23,028 nt of DNA from Bacillota bacterium (GCA_023425285.1 JAFACY010000206.1:1-23028), one strand, 5' to 3'. Numbered from the stretch's first letter, positions 8,182 through 16,257 are shown. The notes: generated by a model from the sequence alone, not told the origin. Numbers and translations are program-made.

Positions 8182-8224
8182 CACTGTTTTTTCAATAAAA
8201 TAAAGTCCTATGATTTTCCTTATC

Positions 8225-9400
8225 TTATTTGATTTCTCCTGCCCTGATCAGTGCCATCTTGGTAACTAATGGTCCAATCAGTTCGTAAATTATTGTTCCG
8301 CACAGAATTATCGTCTGAATTTTCAATCCGTATTCAGGTACTATGGTTGTGGCTATACCTGCCAGACCTATTGCGACTCCTGCCTGCGGAATCAGTGTAA
8401 AGCCTAAATACTTGGTTACAACAGGCTCCGCCTTTGAAATCTTTGCTCCGGCAGCAGCTCCTATAACTTTTCCTACTACCCTGAATATAACGTAAATTAA
8501 TCCTATAACACCTACTGAGGGTAACACGGTCAAATCAAGTTCAGCTCCCGATATTACAAAAAACAAAAGGAATAACGGGTGTGTAATATTGTCCACATTT
8601 TTGAATGTTTCTTCGCTGAATTTTGATATATTCGTAAATACAGCTCCCATAGACATACATACAAGCAGCGAAGACAATCCTGCCATATTAGATATTCCTA
8701 TACATACAAACACCATAGCCAATGATATGGTCAGTCTGTTGCCGTTTCCCGTATACCATCCTATCATGAATTTTAATATAATTCCGACAACAGCTCCGAA
8801 CAACAGCGAGCCTATAATTTCTATCAACGGATCTATTAAGGTCACCAATATCGAAACGTCACCGGCACTTCCTATAGATTTTGCCAATGCAACGGACAGA
8901 CCGAAGCACATCAATGCAATTGCATCGTCTATGGCAACGACGGGCAGCAATGTATTTGTCACAGGTCCCTTTGCATCATACTGTCTTACCACCATCAATG
9001 TTGCGGCAGGCGCTGTTGCAGCAGCTATAGCACCCAGTACCAAAGAAAACGGCACGTCGTTTCCGGTTAATATCAGTACCAGATCAACTACCAACACGGC
9101 ACACACCGCCTCTGCAAATGCAATTATGACAGGAGCTTTTCCAACTATTTTCAAATACGACATCTTAAATTCAGCGCCTATGGAAAAAGCAATAACTCCC
9201 AAAGCTATGTCCGGAATTATGGAGAATTTCTCTACTGCCTCCAAGGTTAATATGTTCAGGCAATATGGTCCCGCTATCAGACCGATTATTATATATCCTG
9301 TTACATTGGGAAACTTAACCTTTTCCATTACCTTAGTGGACAGGATGCCCAAAATCAAAGCCAAAGCTAAATAAGTATAAATGTTTAACAATTTATTCAC
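8225..9400 (-). CDS. CPA2-family cation:proton antiporter (Kef/NhaS-like membrane domain)
   Basis: About 391 residues, almost entirely hydrophobic, with around a dozen membrane helices. CPA2 features are visible: FPNVTGYIIIGLIAGP in helix 2, the AAATAPAATLMV helix and VAIDDAIALMCFG with the paired aspartates expected for cation/proton exchange. There is no C-terminal RCK/TrkA-N domain, so regulation must come from elsewhere, and a PII-like protein is encoded just upstream. GTG 9400 is preferred over TTG 9403 because GAAGGG is only two bases from the latter; either way it overlaps the upstream gene by up to 11 bases. Transported ion (Na+ or K+) cannot be told from sequence. Confidence 0.87.
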   Translation of the reverse strand: MNKLLNIYTYLALALILGILSTKVMEKVKFPNVTGYIIIGLIAGPYCLNILTLEAVEKFSIIPDIALGVIAFSIGAEFKMSYLKIVGKAPVIIAFAEAVCAVLVVDLVLILTGNDVPFSLVLGAIAAATAPAATLMVVRQYDAKGPVTNTLLPVVAIDDAIALMCFGLSVALAKSIGSAGDVSILVTLIDPLIEIIGSLLFGAVVGIILKFMIGWYTGNGNRLTISLAMVFVCIGISNMAGLSSLLVCMSMGAVFTNISKFSEETFKNVDNITHPLFLLFFVISGAELDLTVLPSVGVIGLIYVIFRVVGKVIGAAAGAKISKAEPVVTKYLGFTLIPQAGVAIGLAGIATTIVPEYGLKIQTIILCGTIIYELIGPLVTKMALIRAGEIK

Positions 9401-9731
9401 CAAACCCTTCCGCGTTCTTAATAGGAAGGGTAAACATTACACCTGTGTTCGGTTCGCTTAAATCTCCGATAACCTCTTTAATCGTGTTCTTTACTTCTGT
9501 CACCTGTTCCTCTTTCAGCGCAAATAATAAAATTTTGCTTTTGAGCTTTTCTTCATCAGATATTATGTACCTCAACATGCCAAACATAGGCAGGTCGTTC
9601 ATGTTTACCAAGCTCTTAGCCATACCTGTACCATCTATGATAGTACCGCCTCTTACTCCCGATTCAGCCAGCTTATGCATAATATCGTCAACCAGCTCAA
9701 TCTTTTTTAAAATAACCATTAAAAGTTCCAT
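9393..9731 (-). CDS. PII-like small regulatory protein coupled to the antiporter
   Basis: 112 residues, starting MELLMVILKKIELVDDIMHKLAESGVRGGTI. The beta-alpha-beta start, the GVRGGTIIDGTGM segment (the position of the PII T-loop) and the second half LLFALKEEQVTEVKNTIKEVIGDL fit a trimeric PII/CutA-like ferredoxin fold. The uridylylation tyrosine of GlnB is not seen. Because it overlaps the antiporter gene and shares its promoter, a role in gating that transporter in response to a nucleotide or ion is plausible, as GlnK does for AmtB and SbtB for SbtA. This is inference. An ATG at 9719 is an alternative start. Confidence 0.7.
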   Translation of the reverse strand: MELLMVILKKIELVDDIMHKLAESGVRGGTIIDGTGMAKSLVNMNDLPMFGMLRYIISDEEKLKSKILLFALKEEQVTEVKNTIKEVIGDLSEPNTGVMFTLPIKNAEGFGE

Positions 9732-9769
9732 TAAATTACCTAACCTTTCTTATTATAGTCAACATTTAA

Positions 9770-9798
9770 ATAATAAGACTATCTTACATATTTGTCAA
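9770..9798 (-). promoter_or_regulatory. Sigma-A promoter of the PII-like/antiporter operon
   Basis: On the minus strand, a perfect -35 TTGACA (9793-9798), a 17-bp spacer and a -10 TATTAT (9770-9775) lie about 40 bases upstream of ATG 9731. It stands back to back with the tag promoter. Confidence 0.8.
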
Positions 9799-9816
9799 AT
9801 TTATTAACCTCTATTA

Positions 9817-9845
9817 TTGTCTGCAACGCAATCTGCTGTTATACT
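9817..9845 (+). promoter_or_regulatory. Sigma-A promoter of tag
   Basis: -35 TTGTCT (9817-9822), a 17-bp spacer and -10 TATACT (9840-9845), placing transcription start near 9852. This rules out an in-frame ATG at 9817 as translation start and supports ATG 9877. Confidence 0.65.
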
Positions 9846-9876
9846 ATATACAAGACTGATAACGCGAGAGGTGATT

Positions 9877-10425
9877 ATGAACAGATGTCCATGGTGTCTG
9901 AAGGATGAATTGTATGTAAAGTATCACGATGAGGAATGGGGAGTGCCCGTTCATGACGATGCAAAGCATTTTGAATTTTTAGTTCTTGAATCTGCTCAGG
10001 CAGGCTTAAGCTGGTTTACAATACTTAAAAAAAGAGATAATTACAGAAAAGCATACGACAATTTTGATGCAGCCAAGGTTTCTCAATATGATGAACACAA
10101 AATTGAGGAATTGATGCAGAATGCAGGTATAATAAGAAACAGACTAAAAATTGAAAGCTCCATAAGTAACGCTAAGGGATTTTTAGAAATACAAAAGGAA
10201 TTCAGAAGCTTTGATAATTACATATGGAACTTCACCGATAATAAGGTTGTGAAAAATCATTGGAACGATATATCTGAAGTGCCAGCTGTTTCGGAGCTGT
10301 CGGACAGAGTGAGCAAGGACCTGAAAAAGAGAGGATTTAAATTTCTTGGTTCAACAATCATATATGCTCATTTGCAGGCAACAGGTATAATCAATGACCA
10401 CTTAACGAGCTGCTTCAGATACTGA
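9877..10425 (+). CDS. tag: DNA-3-methyladenine glycosylase I
   Basis: 182 residues from ATG 9877, preceded by GAGAGGTG; a longer frame to ATG 9817 would begin inside the promoter. The enzyme removes 3-methyladenine from alkylated DNA in base excision repair. The family zinc-binding residues Cys4, His17, His175 and Cys179 and the pocket residues Glu38 and Trp46 fall at the same numbers as in E. coli Tag, which makes the call secure. It stands alone as a single gene, divergent from the antiporter operon. Confidence 0.96.
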   Translation: MNRCPWCLKDELYVKYHDEEWGVPVHDDAKHFEFLVLESAQAGLSWFTILKKRDNYRKAYDNFDAAKVSQYDEHKIEELMQNAGIIRNRLKIESSISNAKGFLEIQKEFRSFDNYIWNFTDNKVVKNHWNDISEVPAVSELSDRVSKDLKKRGFKFLGSTIIYAHLQATGIINDHLTSCFRY

Positions 10426-10533
10426 TAAGTTAATTGGACAAGTGTAAAATTACGGTAAAATTATTGAAAAATGGCTAATTTCTTCTTTGTGTCTGACGAT
10501 TCTCCAATTGAAATATAATAAAAGGAGAAAAGA

Positions 10534-12267
10534 ATGAAAATGCTCAATAAAATATCACTGAATAAAAAAAAGTTAATTTTCATACCTAAATTTATTAATT
10601 TAAAATTGAGTATGAAATTAGCTTTTTCTTTTGCTTTATTAATCCTCCTGTTTTTAATACCAATTATAGCTAGTTTAATTTATTTTAACAATACAGCTAA
10701 GGAATTCAGCAAAGTAAATGATAATTCTATACCGGAAATATATCTTGCCACTTCAGTATATGCCGATATAAAGCATATAGAAAAAAATCTCTATGCATCC
10801 ACTCTTACAAATAACACCTCAAAAAAAGAAGACTATATTGAACTTAGTAATAATCTTTATGAAAAAATTTTAAACAGCTTAAATACATTACGTACACTTC
10901 ATCAGGAAAACAGTCAAAAAATTGATGAATTAATGATATTGTTGGCACGAGAAAAGGAAGTCAGAAATGAAATTCTTATTTCCGAATCCAAATCTGATGC
11001 CGAACGCATGATTTTTAACTCATACGATCCAACTGTCATAAAAATACATAAGGCATTAGATGAGCTTACAGGCTATATCAACGCAGATATAGGAAGGAGT
11101 GCGAAACTTTCAAATAACAACTCCAATAAAGCCATAATAATAACTATCTTTATGTCTGTGGCAGTAATAGTGATTTCTGTTTTTATAACATTAAGCATAA
11201 CAAGGAGTATAGTAAAGCCAATTGATAAAATTGAAAAATTATCTAATTCCTTGTCGGAAGGTAATTTGTCATACATCATTGACTACAACTCTGATAATGA
11301 ATTAGGCAGACTTTCTAAAAGTATTCAAAACTCCATATTAATCTTATCATCATATATTAATGAGATAGATGCGGTAATGACAGAGATTTCAAGAGGAAAC
11401 TTTACACACAAGGTTGATATAGAATTTAAAGGTGATTTTGAACGTATAAAGCAATCTATAAATAAGTCTGTTGAAATGCTGTCAGAGACAATTTTACAAA
11501 CCAGCATGGCTTCTGAAGATGTGTTAAACAGTTCAAAGCAAATGTCATTAAGGGCTCAAAGCTTGTCTGAAAGTGCTTCGGAGCAGGCAAACACAATTGA
11601 GGAATTGTCAGAGACTATAGAAGACTTATCAAATCTCATTAAATCTAATGCATTAATGTCTAAGCAAGCTGACGTAAGCTTTAAAGACATGAACAGTGAA
11701 ATAAATACAAGCAACAGCTGCATGAACGACATGGTACAGGCTATGAAAGAAATAAGCAGCAAATCATATGAAATAAGAAAGATAATTAAAACTATAGAGG
11801 ATATTGCATTTCAAACAAACATATTATCCTTAAATGCTTCTGTTGAAGCCGCCCGTGCCGGTTCAGCCGGGAAAGGATTTGCGGTAGTTGCCAATGAGGT
11901 GCGTAATTTAGCAATCAGAAGTGCCGAAGCTGCCAAGATAACATCAACCTTAATCCAGGATACGATAAAAGCTGTGTCGTCGGGAGACAATATTTTAAAT
12001 CAAACTGCCAAATCATTATCAAATGTAGTATCGGGAGCAGAAATTATAAACGACACAATTAATCAGATATCAGGTTCAACACAAGTGCAATCAGATTCGG
12101 TAGGGGAAATATTGTCTGGAATTGAACAAATTTCCGAAACTATTCAAACCAGTTCGTCAATTGCGGATGAGGATGCCGAAACAAGCAAAGAAATTTCTGA
12201 AAAAGCTCTGGAATTAAACAACTTAATCAATACTTTCAGAATTTTTAGCACGGAGTATAAATCCTGA
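10534..12267 (+). CDS. Methyl-accepting chemotaxis protein
   Basis: 577 residues. A first membrane helix (about 29-51), an extracytoplasmic four-helix-bundle type sensor of about 150 residues and a second membrane helix (about 200-222) are followed by HAMP (about 223-275) and a long coiled-coil signalling domain. The highly conserved hairpin tip is present (EDIAFQTNILSLNASVEAARAG, in parts, about 420-442). No C-terminal CheR-docking pentapeptide is visible. AAAGGAG precedes ATG 10534. The 108-base upstream gap shows no convincing promoter and no cyclic-di-GMP riboswitch. The ligand is unknown. It is followed at 83 bases by a cyclic-di-GMP gene, suggesting a linked motility function. Confidence 0.95.
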   Translation: MKMLNKISLNKKKLIFIPKFINLKLSMKLAFSFALLILLFLIPIIASLIYFNNTAKEFSKVNDNSIPEIYLATSVYADIKHIEKNLYASTLTNNTSKKEDYIELSNNLYEKILNSLNTLRTLHQENSQKIDELMILLAREKEVRNEILISESKSDAERMIFNSYDPTVIKIHKALDELTGYINADIGRSAKLSNNNSNKAIIITIFMSVAVIVISVFITLSITRSIVKPIDKIEKLSNSLSEGNLSYIIDYNSDNELGRLSKSIQNSILILSSYINEIDAVMTEISRGNFTHKVDIEFKGDFERIKQSINKSVEMLSETILQTSMASEDVLNSSKQMSLRAQSLSESASEQANTIEELSETIEDLSNLIKSNALMSKQADVSFKDMNSEINTSNSCMNDMVQAMKEISSKSYEIRKIIKTIEDIAFQTNILSLNASVEAARAGSAGKGFAVVANEVRNLAIRSAEAAKITSTLIQDTIKAVSSGDNILNQTAKSLSNVVSGAEIINDTINQISGSTQVQSDSVGEILSGIEQISETIQTSSSIADEDAETSKEISEKALELNNLINTFRIFSTEYKS

Positions 12268-12350
12268 ATTTTACATTGCCCTTACGCAATGCATATATAA
12301 TGACAATATTAAAAGTATACTATTTGTATACATACAAAGGATGGGGAAAA

Positions 12351-14084
12351 ATGTGCAGCCATTTAAAGATTGAATTAGATAATATAATAGAACATAAGCA
12401 GATAAAGACTGTTTTTCAGCCCATTATATCTCTGAGAGACGGCAGTGTCTTAGGGCATGAAGCATTGAGCAGAATCATCTGCGACAGCAAAATAAAAAAC
12501 ACAGAAATGCTGTTTAACACAGCAACTTACCATAATAAACTTTGGGACCTGGAGCTTCTGTGCAGAACAACTGCTCTTGAAGCGGCATATAAATTTATGA
12601 TTCCTCCATACAGCAAGAAGCTCTTTCTCAACGTTAACCCTAATATCATTCATGATGAGCAATACATAAAGGGATTTACCAAATCCTTTTTAAGCGAATA
12701 TAATATTAAATCCGAAAATGTGATTTTCGAAATTACTGAAAGAAATGCAATCAAGGATCTTGATCATTTCATTGAAACTATCAATCATTACAAAAAACAA
12801 GACTATAAAATAGCAATAGATGATGCGGGAGCAGGATATTCCGGTTTAAATCTGATAAGCGACGTGAATCCTCATTTTTTAAAGCTTGACATGAAGCTTA
12901 TTCGAGGCATCAATACCGATAACTTAAAATTTGCTTTGGTTAAAGGTATGGTTGAATTTTCTAAAGCATCAGGCACAGGCTTAATCGCTGAGGGTATAGA
13001 AACATATGAGGAAATGGAAACACTTATTGATTTAGGTGTTCACTATGGACAGGGTTACTATATCCAAAAACCAAGCGCGGTTATATCAGACATAGCTGAA
13101 GATGTACTCAATGCCATTAAGAGAATTAACCAAAAGAAAAACAACATGAACAGCAACATTATAAGTAATATTTATATAAAGCATCTGTGCAAATCATCAT
13201 ACGTTGTTAATCCTGATGAAAAGGTATCTGAAATTTATGAAATTTTCAAGTTGAACCCTAACATTTCAGGATTATGTGTAGTTAAAAATGAAATACCCGT
13301 CGGGATAATTACACAGGAAAAGTTAGCTTTTAAACTCAGCGGACAATATGGTTATACGTTATATCAAAATAAACCGATATCAGATATAATGGATAAAAGC
13401 TTCTTAACAGTTGATTGTAAAACATCAATCAGCGAAGTTTCCAAACTGTCAATGGCAAGACCAAACCATAAGCTATACGATTTTATCGTTGTAACAGAAG
13501 ATGAAAAGTATTTCGGAATAGTTACCGTAAAGGATTTATTGCAAAAAACCACAGAAATTGAAATTTCGGCTGCAAAGCACCAAAACCCTTTATCGGGACT
13601 TCCCGGTAATCTCTTAATAGAACAACGGCTGACTCAATGCTGTACAGGTACAGATGACTATACCATTGCATACATAGATATTGACAATTTCAAAGCATAT
13701 AATGATTGCTACGGATTTGAAAAAGGAGATTTAGTAATCAAGCTCCTTTCGAATTTGCTCAGAGATAGCTTTACGGGAGAGTTTGTAGGTCATATAGGCG
13801 GAGATGATTTTGTTATTATTTTAAATAAATCCGTGAATGAAAGTTATTTTAATGATGTGATTAACAAATTCAAATATGAGGTTCTTAACTTTTACAATGA
13901 AACAGATATAAGAAACCGATTTATTACGACAATTAACAGACAAGGAAATATAGAAAATTTTCCGCTTATATCCCTGACTTGTGTTATAGCAAATAATTCA
14001 GGAAAGACTTTTACTAATATTTTTGATTTAACCGAATATCTGGCTGAAATGAAAAAAATAGCAAAGAAAAACAAATACGGTTAA
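12351..14084 (+). CDS. EAL-CBS-CBS-GGDEF cyclic-di-GMP turnover/sensor protein
   Basis: 577 residues from ATG 12351, chosen because AAAGGATGGGG precedes it; an in-frame ATG at 12276 has no ribosome site. The N-terminal EAL phosphodiesterase domain keeps its signature (E37-A-L), NVNP, EITER, DDAGAGYSG, LKLD, AEGIET and QGYYIQKP, so it looks catalytically competent. Two CBS motifs follow (about 270-400), which could sense adenine nucleotides. The C-terminal GGDEF domain has GGDDF at 483-487, close to consensus; the inhibitory RxxD site is absent from its usual place. No membrane helix is present, so it is cytoplasmic. Whether net activity is synthesis or hydrolysis cannot be told. A TATAAT at 12296-12301 may serve as its -10. 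Confidence 0.93.
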   Translation: MCSHLKIELDNIIEHKQIKTVFQPIISLRDGSVLGHEALSRIICDSKIKNTEMLFNTATYHNKLWDLELLCRTTALEAAYKFMIPPYSKKLFLNVNPNIIHDEQYIKGFTKSFLSEYNIKSENVIFEITERNAIKDLDHFIETINHYKKQDYKIAIDDAGAGYSGLNLISDVNPHFLKLDMKLIRGINTDNLKFALVKGMVEFSKASGTGLIAEGIETYEEMETLIDLGVHYGQGYYIQKPSAVISDIAEDVLNAIKRINQKKNNMNSNIISNIYIKHLCKSSYVVNPDEKVSEIYEIFKLNPNISGLCVVKNEIPVGIITQEKLAFKLSGQYGYTLYQNKPISDIMDKSFLTVDCKTSISEVSKLSMARPNHKLYDFIVVTEDEKYFGIVTVKDLLQKTTEIEISAAKHQNPLSGLPGNLLIEQRLTQCCTGTDDYTIAYIDIDNFKAYNDCYGFEKGDLVIKLLSNLLRDSFTGEFVGHIGGDDFVIILNKSVNESYFNDVINKFKYEVLNFYNETDIRNRFITTINRQGNIENFPLISLTCVIANNSGKTFTNIFDLTEYLAEMKKIAKKNKYG

Positions 14085-14089
14085 GAAAC

Positions 14090-14107
14090 AGGGGAAATCT
14101 CCCCCTA
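14090..14107. terminator. Probable bidirectional terminator between convergent genes
   Basis: AGGGGA-AATC-TCCCCCT forms a compact GC-rich hairpin six bases after the EAL/GGDEF stop and just before the end of the convergent transporter gene. The following tracts are only moderately T-rich on either strand. Confidence 0.55.
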
Positions 14108-14116
14108 TTTCATATT

Positions 14117-15016
14117 TTATAAAATAAATAAAATCGATATACCAATAACCGATATAAATGCTCCCAGTATTTCTTTCGCAGACACCTTGTCCTTAAAAAT
14201 ATAAATGGAAAAAGGAATGATTAATACGGGACTTATGGATGTTATGGTGGAAGACACTCCCGTAGTTGTGTGTTGAACAGCAAGCAAACTGAAGGTTACT
14301 CCGAATACGGGACCGAATAATGTTCCCCAGAACAAAGGCTTGAATGCTTCTCTGTTTTTCATATCCACCTTTAACTTGTCCCAACCCTTCATAAACATAA
14401 ACACAATTGTAAAGCCTATCATTCCGGCTATTATACGTATCTGTGTAGCTGCCAGGGGATTATAGCTTCCCATACCTATTTTGCTTAAGACCAGACCTGA
14501 TGACTGACCGAGCGCACCTATAAATGCATATGCTATACCCTTAATGGAACGAGATAACTTAAATTTGTTTCCTTCAGGATTTTTCACCAATACAACAACA
14601 AAAATACCTACTATGGTTATGAGCATCCCCACAAAATCTGAAACGCTTATCATTTCCCTCATGGTCAAAAAACCAAGCAGAGCCGTAATCGGCGGAACCA
14701 GTGCCATGATGAGCATGGATATCCTTGAGCCTATTTCTAAAAATGACTGAAAAAGGAATAAATCTCCTATAACAAAGCCTACAAATCCTGAGATGCTCAG
14801 CCATATCCATTGGTGCGAGCCTGCGTCCAGAGGTAATACCATTCCTCGTGAAAATGTTGTTATTAAGCTGATCAATACGAAGCCTATTATTAATCTTATG
14901 TAATTTACGGATAATGAGCCTATTTTTTTACCTGCCATTTCAAAGCATACAGCAGTAACAGTCCAGCAAATTGCCGTAATAAACGAATATATTTCTCCTA
15001 AGTGAGCCTGAATCAT
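14117..15016 (-). CDS. EamA/DMT-superfamily permease
   Basis: 299 residues with about ten membrane helices arranged as two EamA repeats (first about 5-138, second about 155-299), typical of drug/metabolite transporters. Recognisable segments include SFLEIGSRISMLIMALVPP, LGFLTMREMISVSDFVG and TSISPVLIIPFSIYIFKDKVS. The substrate is unknown; relatives export amino acids or metabolites. GGAGG lies eight bases from ATG 15016. It starts 21 bases after the selenoprotein-like gene on the same strand, so the two are probably cotranscribed, and it converges with the EAL/GGDEF gene downstream. Confidence 0.9.
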   Translation of the reverse strand: MIQAHLGEIYSFITAICWTVTAVCFEMAGKKIGSLSVNYIRLIIGFVLISLITTFSRGMVLPLDAGSHQWIWLSISGFVGFVIGDLFLFQSFLEIGSRISMLIMALVPPITALLGFLTMREMISVSDFVGMLITIVGIFVVVLVKNPEGNKFKLSRSIKGIAYAFIGALGQSSGLVLSKIGMGSYNPLAATQIRIIAGMIGFTIVFMFMKGWDKLKVDMKNREAFKPLFWGTLFGPVFGVTFSLLAVQHTTTGVSSTITSISPVLIIPFSIYIFKDKVSAKEILGAFISVIGISILFIL

Positions 15017-15037
15017 CTGAATTGCCTCCGTGCAATA

Positions 15038-15394
15038 TTAAATTAATTTATCCTTCCACTCCTGTTCCTTAAAGCCGATTAATACTGCATTTTCTCCAAC
15101 AAGGATAGGTCTTTTTACAAGCATGCCGTCTGATGCCAGAAGTTTGATTTGTTCTTCTTCTGTCATTTCGTCCAATTTTTCTTTGATATTTAAGTCCTTA
15201 TACAATGTACCGCTGGTATTAAAAAATTTCTTTAATGGATAATTGCTTTTCTCAATCCATTGTTTAAGTTCATTTTCTTTGGGGTTTTCTTCCTTTATGG
15301 GTCTTTCCTCAAATTCAATATTATTTTCTTCAAGCCATGTCCTGGCTTTTTTACATGTACTTCATTTTGAATAACAAATAAATTGGTATTTCAT
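15038..15394 (-). CDS. ArsC/Spx-like thioredoxin-fold protein with in-frame TGA read as selenocysteine (Sec11)
   Basis: The frame from ATG 15394 (GGAGG five bases upstream) has 119 codons with one internal TGA at codon 11 (15362-15364). Read through, it gives a 118-residue protein that begins MKYQFICYSK-U-STCKKARTWL and continues as an intact ArsC/Spx/YffB-type protein. NTSGTLYKDLNIKEKL, LLASDGMLVKRPILVG and GFKEQEW are all typical. Homologues, as I know them, have CxxC at this place, so the TGA substitutes precisely for the N-terminal redox Cys, giving U11-S-T-C14. Codon use and length downstream show no decay. A hairpin with G-rich loop follows 13 bases after the TGA. Such proteins are thiol oxidoreductases or arsenate-reductase-like; the substrate is unknown. 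Standard gene calling would miss or truncate it. A nonsense mutation is the alternative. Confidence 0.87.
15332..15348 (-). promoter_or_regulatory. Bacterial SECIS-like hairpin directing Sec insertion
   Basis: On the minus strand AAGCCA-GGACA-TGGCTT forms a perfect 6-bp stem with a 5-base loop beginning GG. The stem starts 14 bases, and the loop guanines lie 20-21 bases, after the TGA. This fits the bacterial SECIS rule of a short hairpin within the coding sequence just downstream of UGA, with a G in the apical loop about 16-37 bases away. Confidence 0.72.
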
Positions 15395-15414
15395 ATTTTC
15401 CTCCGGTTAGGGCA

Positions 15415-15452
15415 TAAAAAAGCTTTCCATGATAATTTTACCACAGAAAGCT
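15415..15452 (-). terminator. Intrinsic terminator of the NlpC/P60 gene
   Basis: Reading on the minus strand, AGCTTTC (15452-15446) pairs with GAAAGCT (15427-15421) around an 18-base loop, followed by a run of T (15420-15415). It lies 16 bases after the stop of the NlpC/P60 gene. The large loop makes it a moderate terminator. Confidence 0.6.
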
Positions 15453-15462
15453 CATTATGCAA
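15435..15462 (-). promoter_or_regulatory. Possible promoter of the selenoprotein-DMT pair, embedded in the terminator
   Basis: On the minus strand, -35 TTGCAT (15457-15462), a 16-bp spacer and -10 TAAAAT (15435-15440) with an extended TGG. Start would fall near 15428, inside the second arm of the terminator hairpin, so transcripts from here would not form the hairpin. Confidence 0.42.
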
Positions 15463-15467
15463 TTAAT

Positions 15468-16187
15468 TTAATTTATAATTCTTGTTGCGCCGTAATAATA
15501 ATTAGCAAAATATCCTGTTGTCAACGGACTGATTTTAACATTCTGTCCAGGTACCGTTGCATGAATGAAATTACCGTTACCTACGTATATTCCCACATGG
15601 CTTAAGCTTGAAGAATTTCTGTTATATTTAAAAAATACCAGGTCACCGGGCAGCAGTTGTGAAAGCTCCACATGTGTTCCTACAGAATACTGCTCTGTCG
15701 AAGTTCTCGGCAGAGTAATTCCGAAGTTTGACATTACATATTGAGCATAGCCCGAGCAATCAAAGCCTTTGGGTGTGTTTCCGCCTGCCAGGTACGGAGT
15801 ACCGATGAGTGTTTTGGCAAAATCCACGATGCCGCTTCCGTCACAGTCTGTGCTGTCAATAATAGTTACATATTCGGCAGACACATAAGCCGTTTGTGAA
15901 TTGTAGCTTATTTCATACCAATCATCCGCTTCGGATATTATTTCAATGATTGTCCCAAGAGAAAACTTGCCTAATTTCTCATGTTCTGTGGAAGGACCGC
16001 TTCTGATGTTTAATATATCAACATTAACCATGCCTTTTATTTCTTCTGCTTCAGCCTGGACTTCTTCGCTTTGTCCGACAGCTTGTACATTTTCATCCTG
16101 TATTACAACCTCCGAAGCAAAAGCGGTATTAAACAGCATTAAAGACGATATTCCTGTAATTATAAGTACCTTTTTTAAATTTATCAT
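15468..16187 (-). CDS. Secreted SH3b-NlpC/P60 peptidoglycan endopeptidase
   Basis: 239 residues. A signal peptide is clear (MINLKK, hydrophobic core, cleavage around TAFA-S at residue 24/25), followed by an acidic linker rich in Glu, a bacterial SH3 domain (about 52-110; LNIRSGPSTEHEKLG, DDWYEIS) and a C-terminal NlpC/P60 domain (about 118-239). Catalytic Cys144 lies in GFDCSG, His197 in SHVGIY and His209 in FIHA. It should cleave stem peptides in the cell wall (D-Glu-diamino-acid bonds in the family). It has its own promoter and terminator, so it is a monocistron placed after the aromatic operon and functionally unrelated to it. Confidence 0.94.
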   Translation of the reverse strand: MINLKKVLIITGISSLMLFNTAFASEVVIQDENVQAVGQSEEVQAEAEEIKGMVNVDILNIRSGPSTEHEKLGKFSLGTIIEIISEADDWYEISYNSQTAYVSAEYVTIIDSTDCDGSGIVDFAKTLIGTPYLAGGNTPKGFDCSGYAQYVMSNFGITLPRTSTEQYSVGTHVELSQLLPGDLVFFKYNRNSSSLSHVGIYVGNGNFIHATVPGQNVKISPLTTGYFANYYYGATRIIN

Positions 16188-16228
16188 ATGTAGACCTTGC
16201 CTTAAATTTTGTGAAAACGATATTCATT

Positions 16229-16257
16229 ATAATATCAAAATTTATCGTTTTAGTCAA
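16229..16257 (-). promoter_or_regulatory. Sigma-A promoter of the NlpC/P60 gene
   Basis: Minus-strand -35 TTGACT (16252-16257), 17-bp spacer, -10 TATTAT (16229-16234), about 40 bases before ATG 16187. An overlapping TATAAT (16226-16231) would need a 20-bp spacer and is less likely. Confidence 0.75.

Noticed and set aside
8589..9374. 261-codon open frame on the plus strand
   Set aside because: It lies entirely antisense to the antiporter gene, has low-complexity composition typical of a shadow of a hydrophobic protein and no ribosome site.
10513..10525. TATAAT just upstream of the chemotaxis receptor as a promoter
   Set aside because: It sits so near the ribosome site that the transcript would start within it, and no -35 is present.
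10426..10533. Cyclic-di-GMP (GEMM) riboswitch before the chemotaxis receptor
   Set aside because: I looked for the conserved GEMM core and its paired arms and found neither; the gap is also short.
15362..15364. In-frame TGA as a nonsense mutation (pseudogene) of an ArsC-like gene
   Set aside because: The stop falls precisely on the catalytic Cys position, the rest of the frame is intact with a good ribosome site, and a SECIS-like hairpin follows. Random inactivation would rarely hit this codon.
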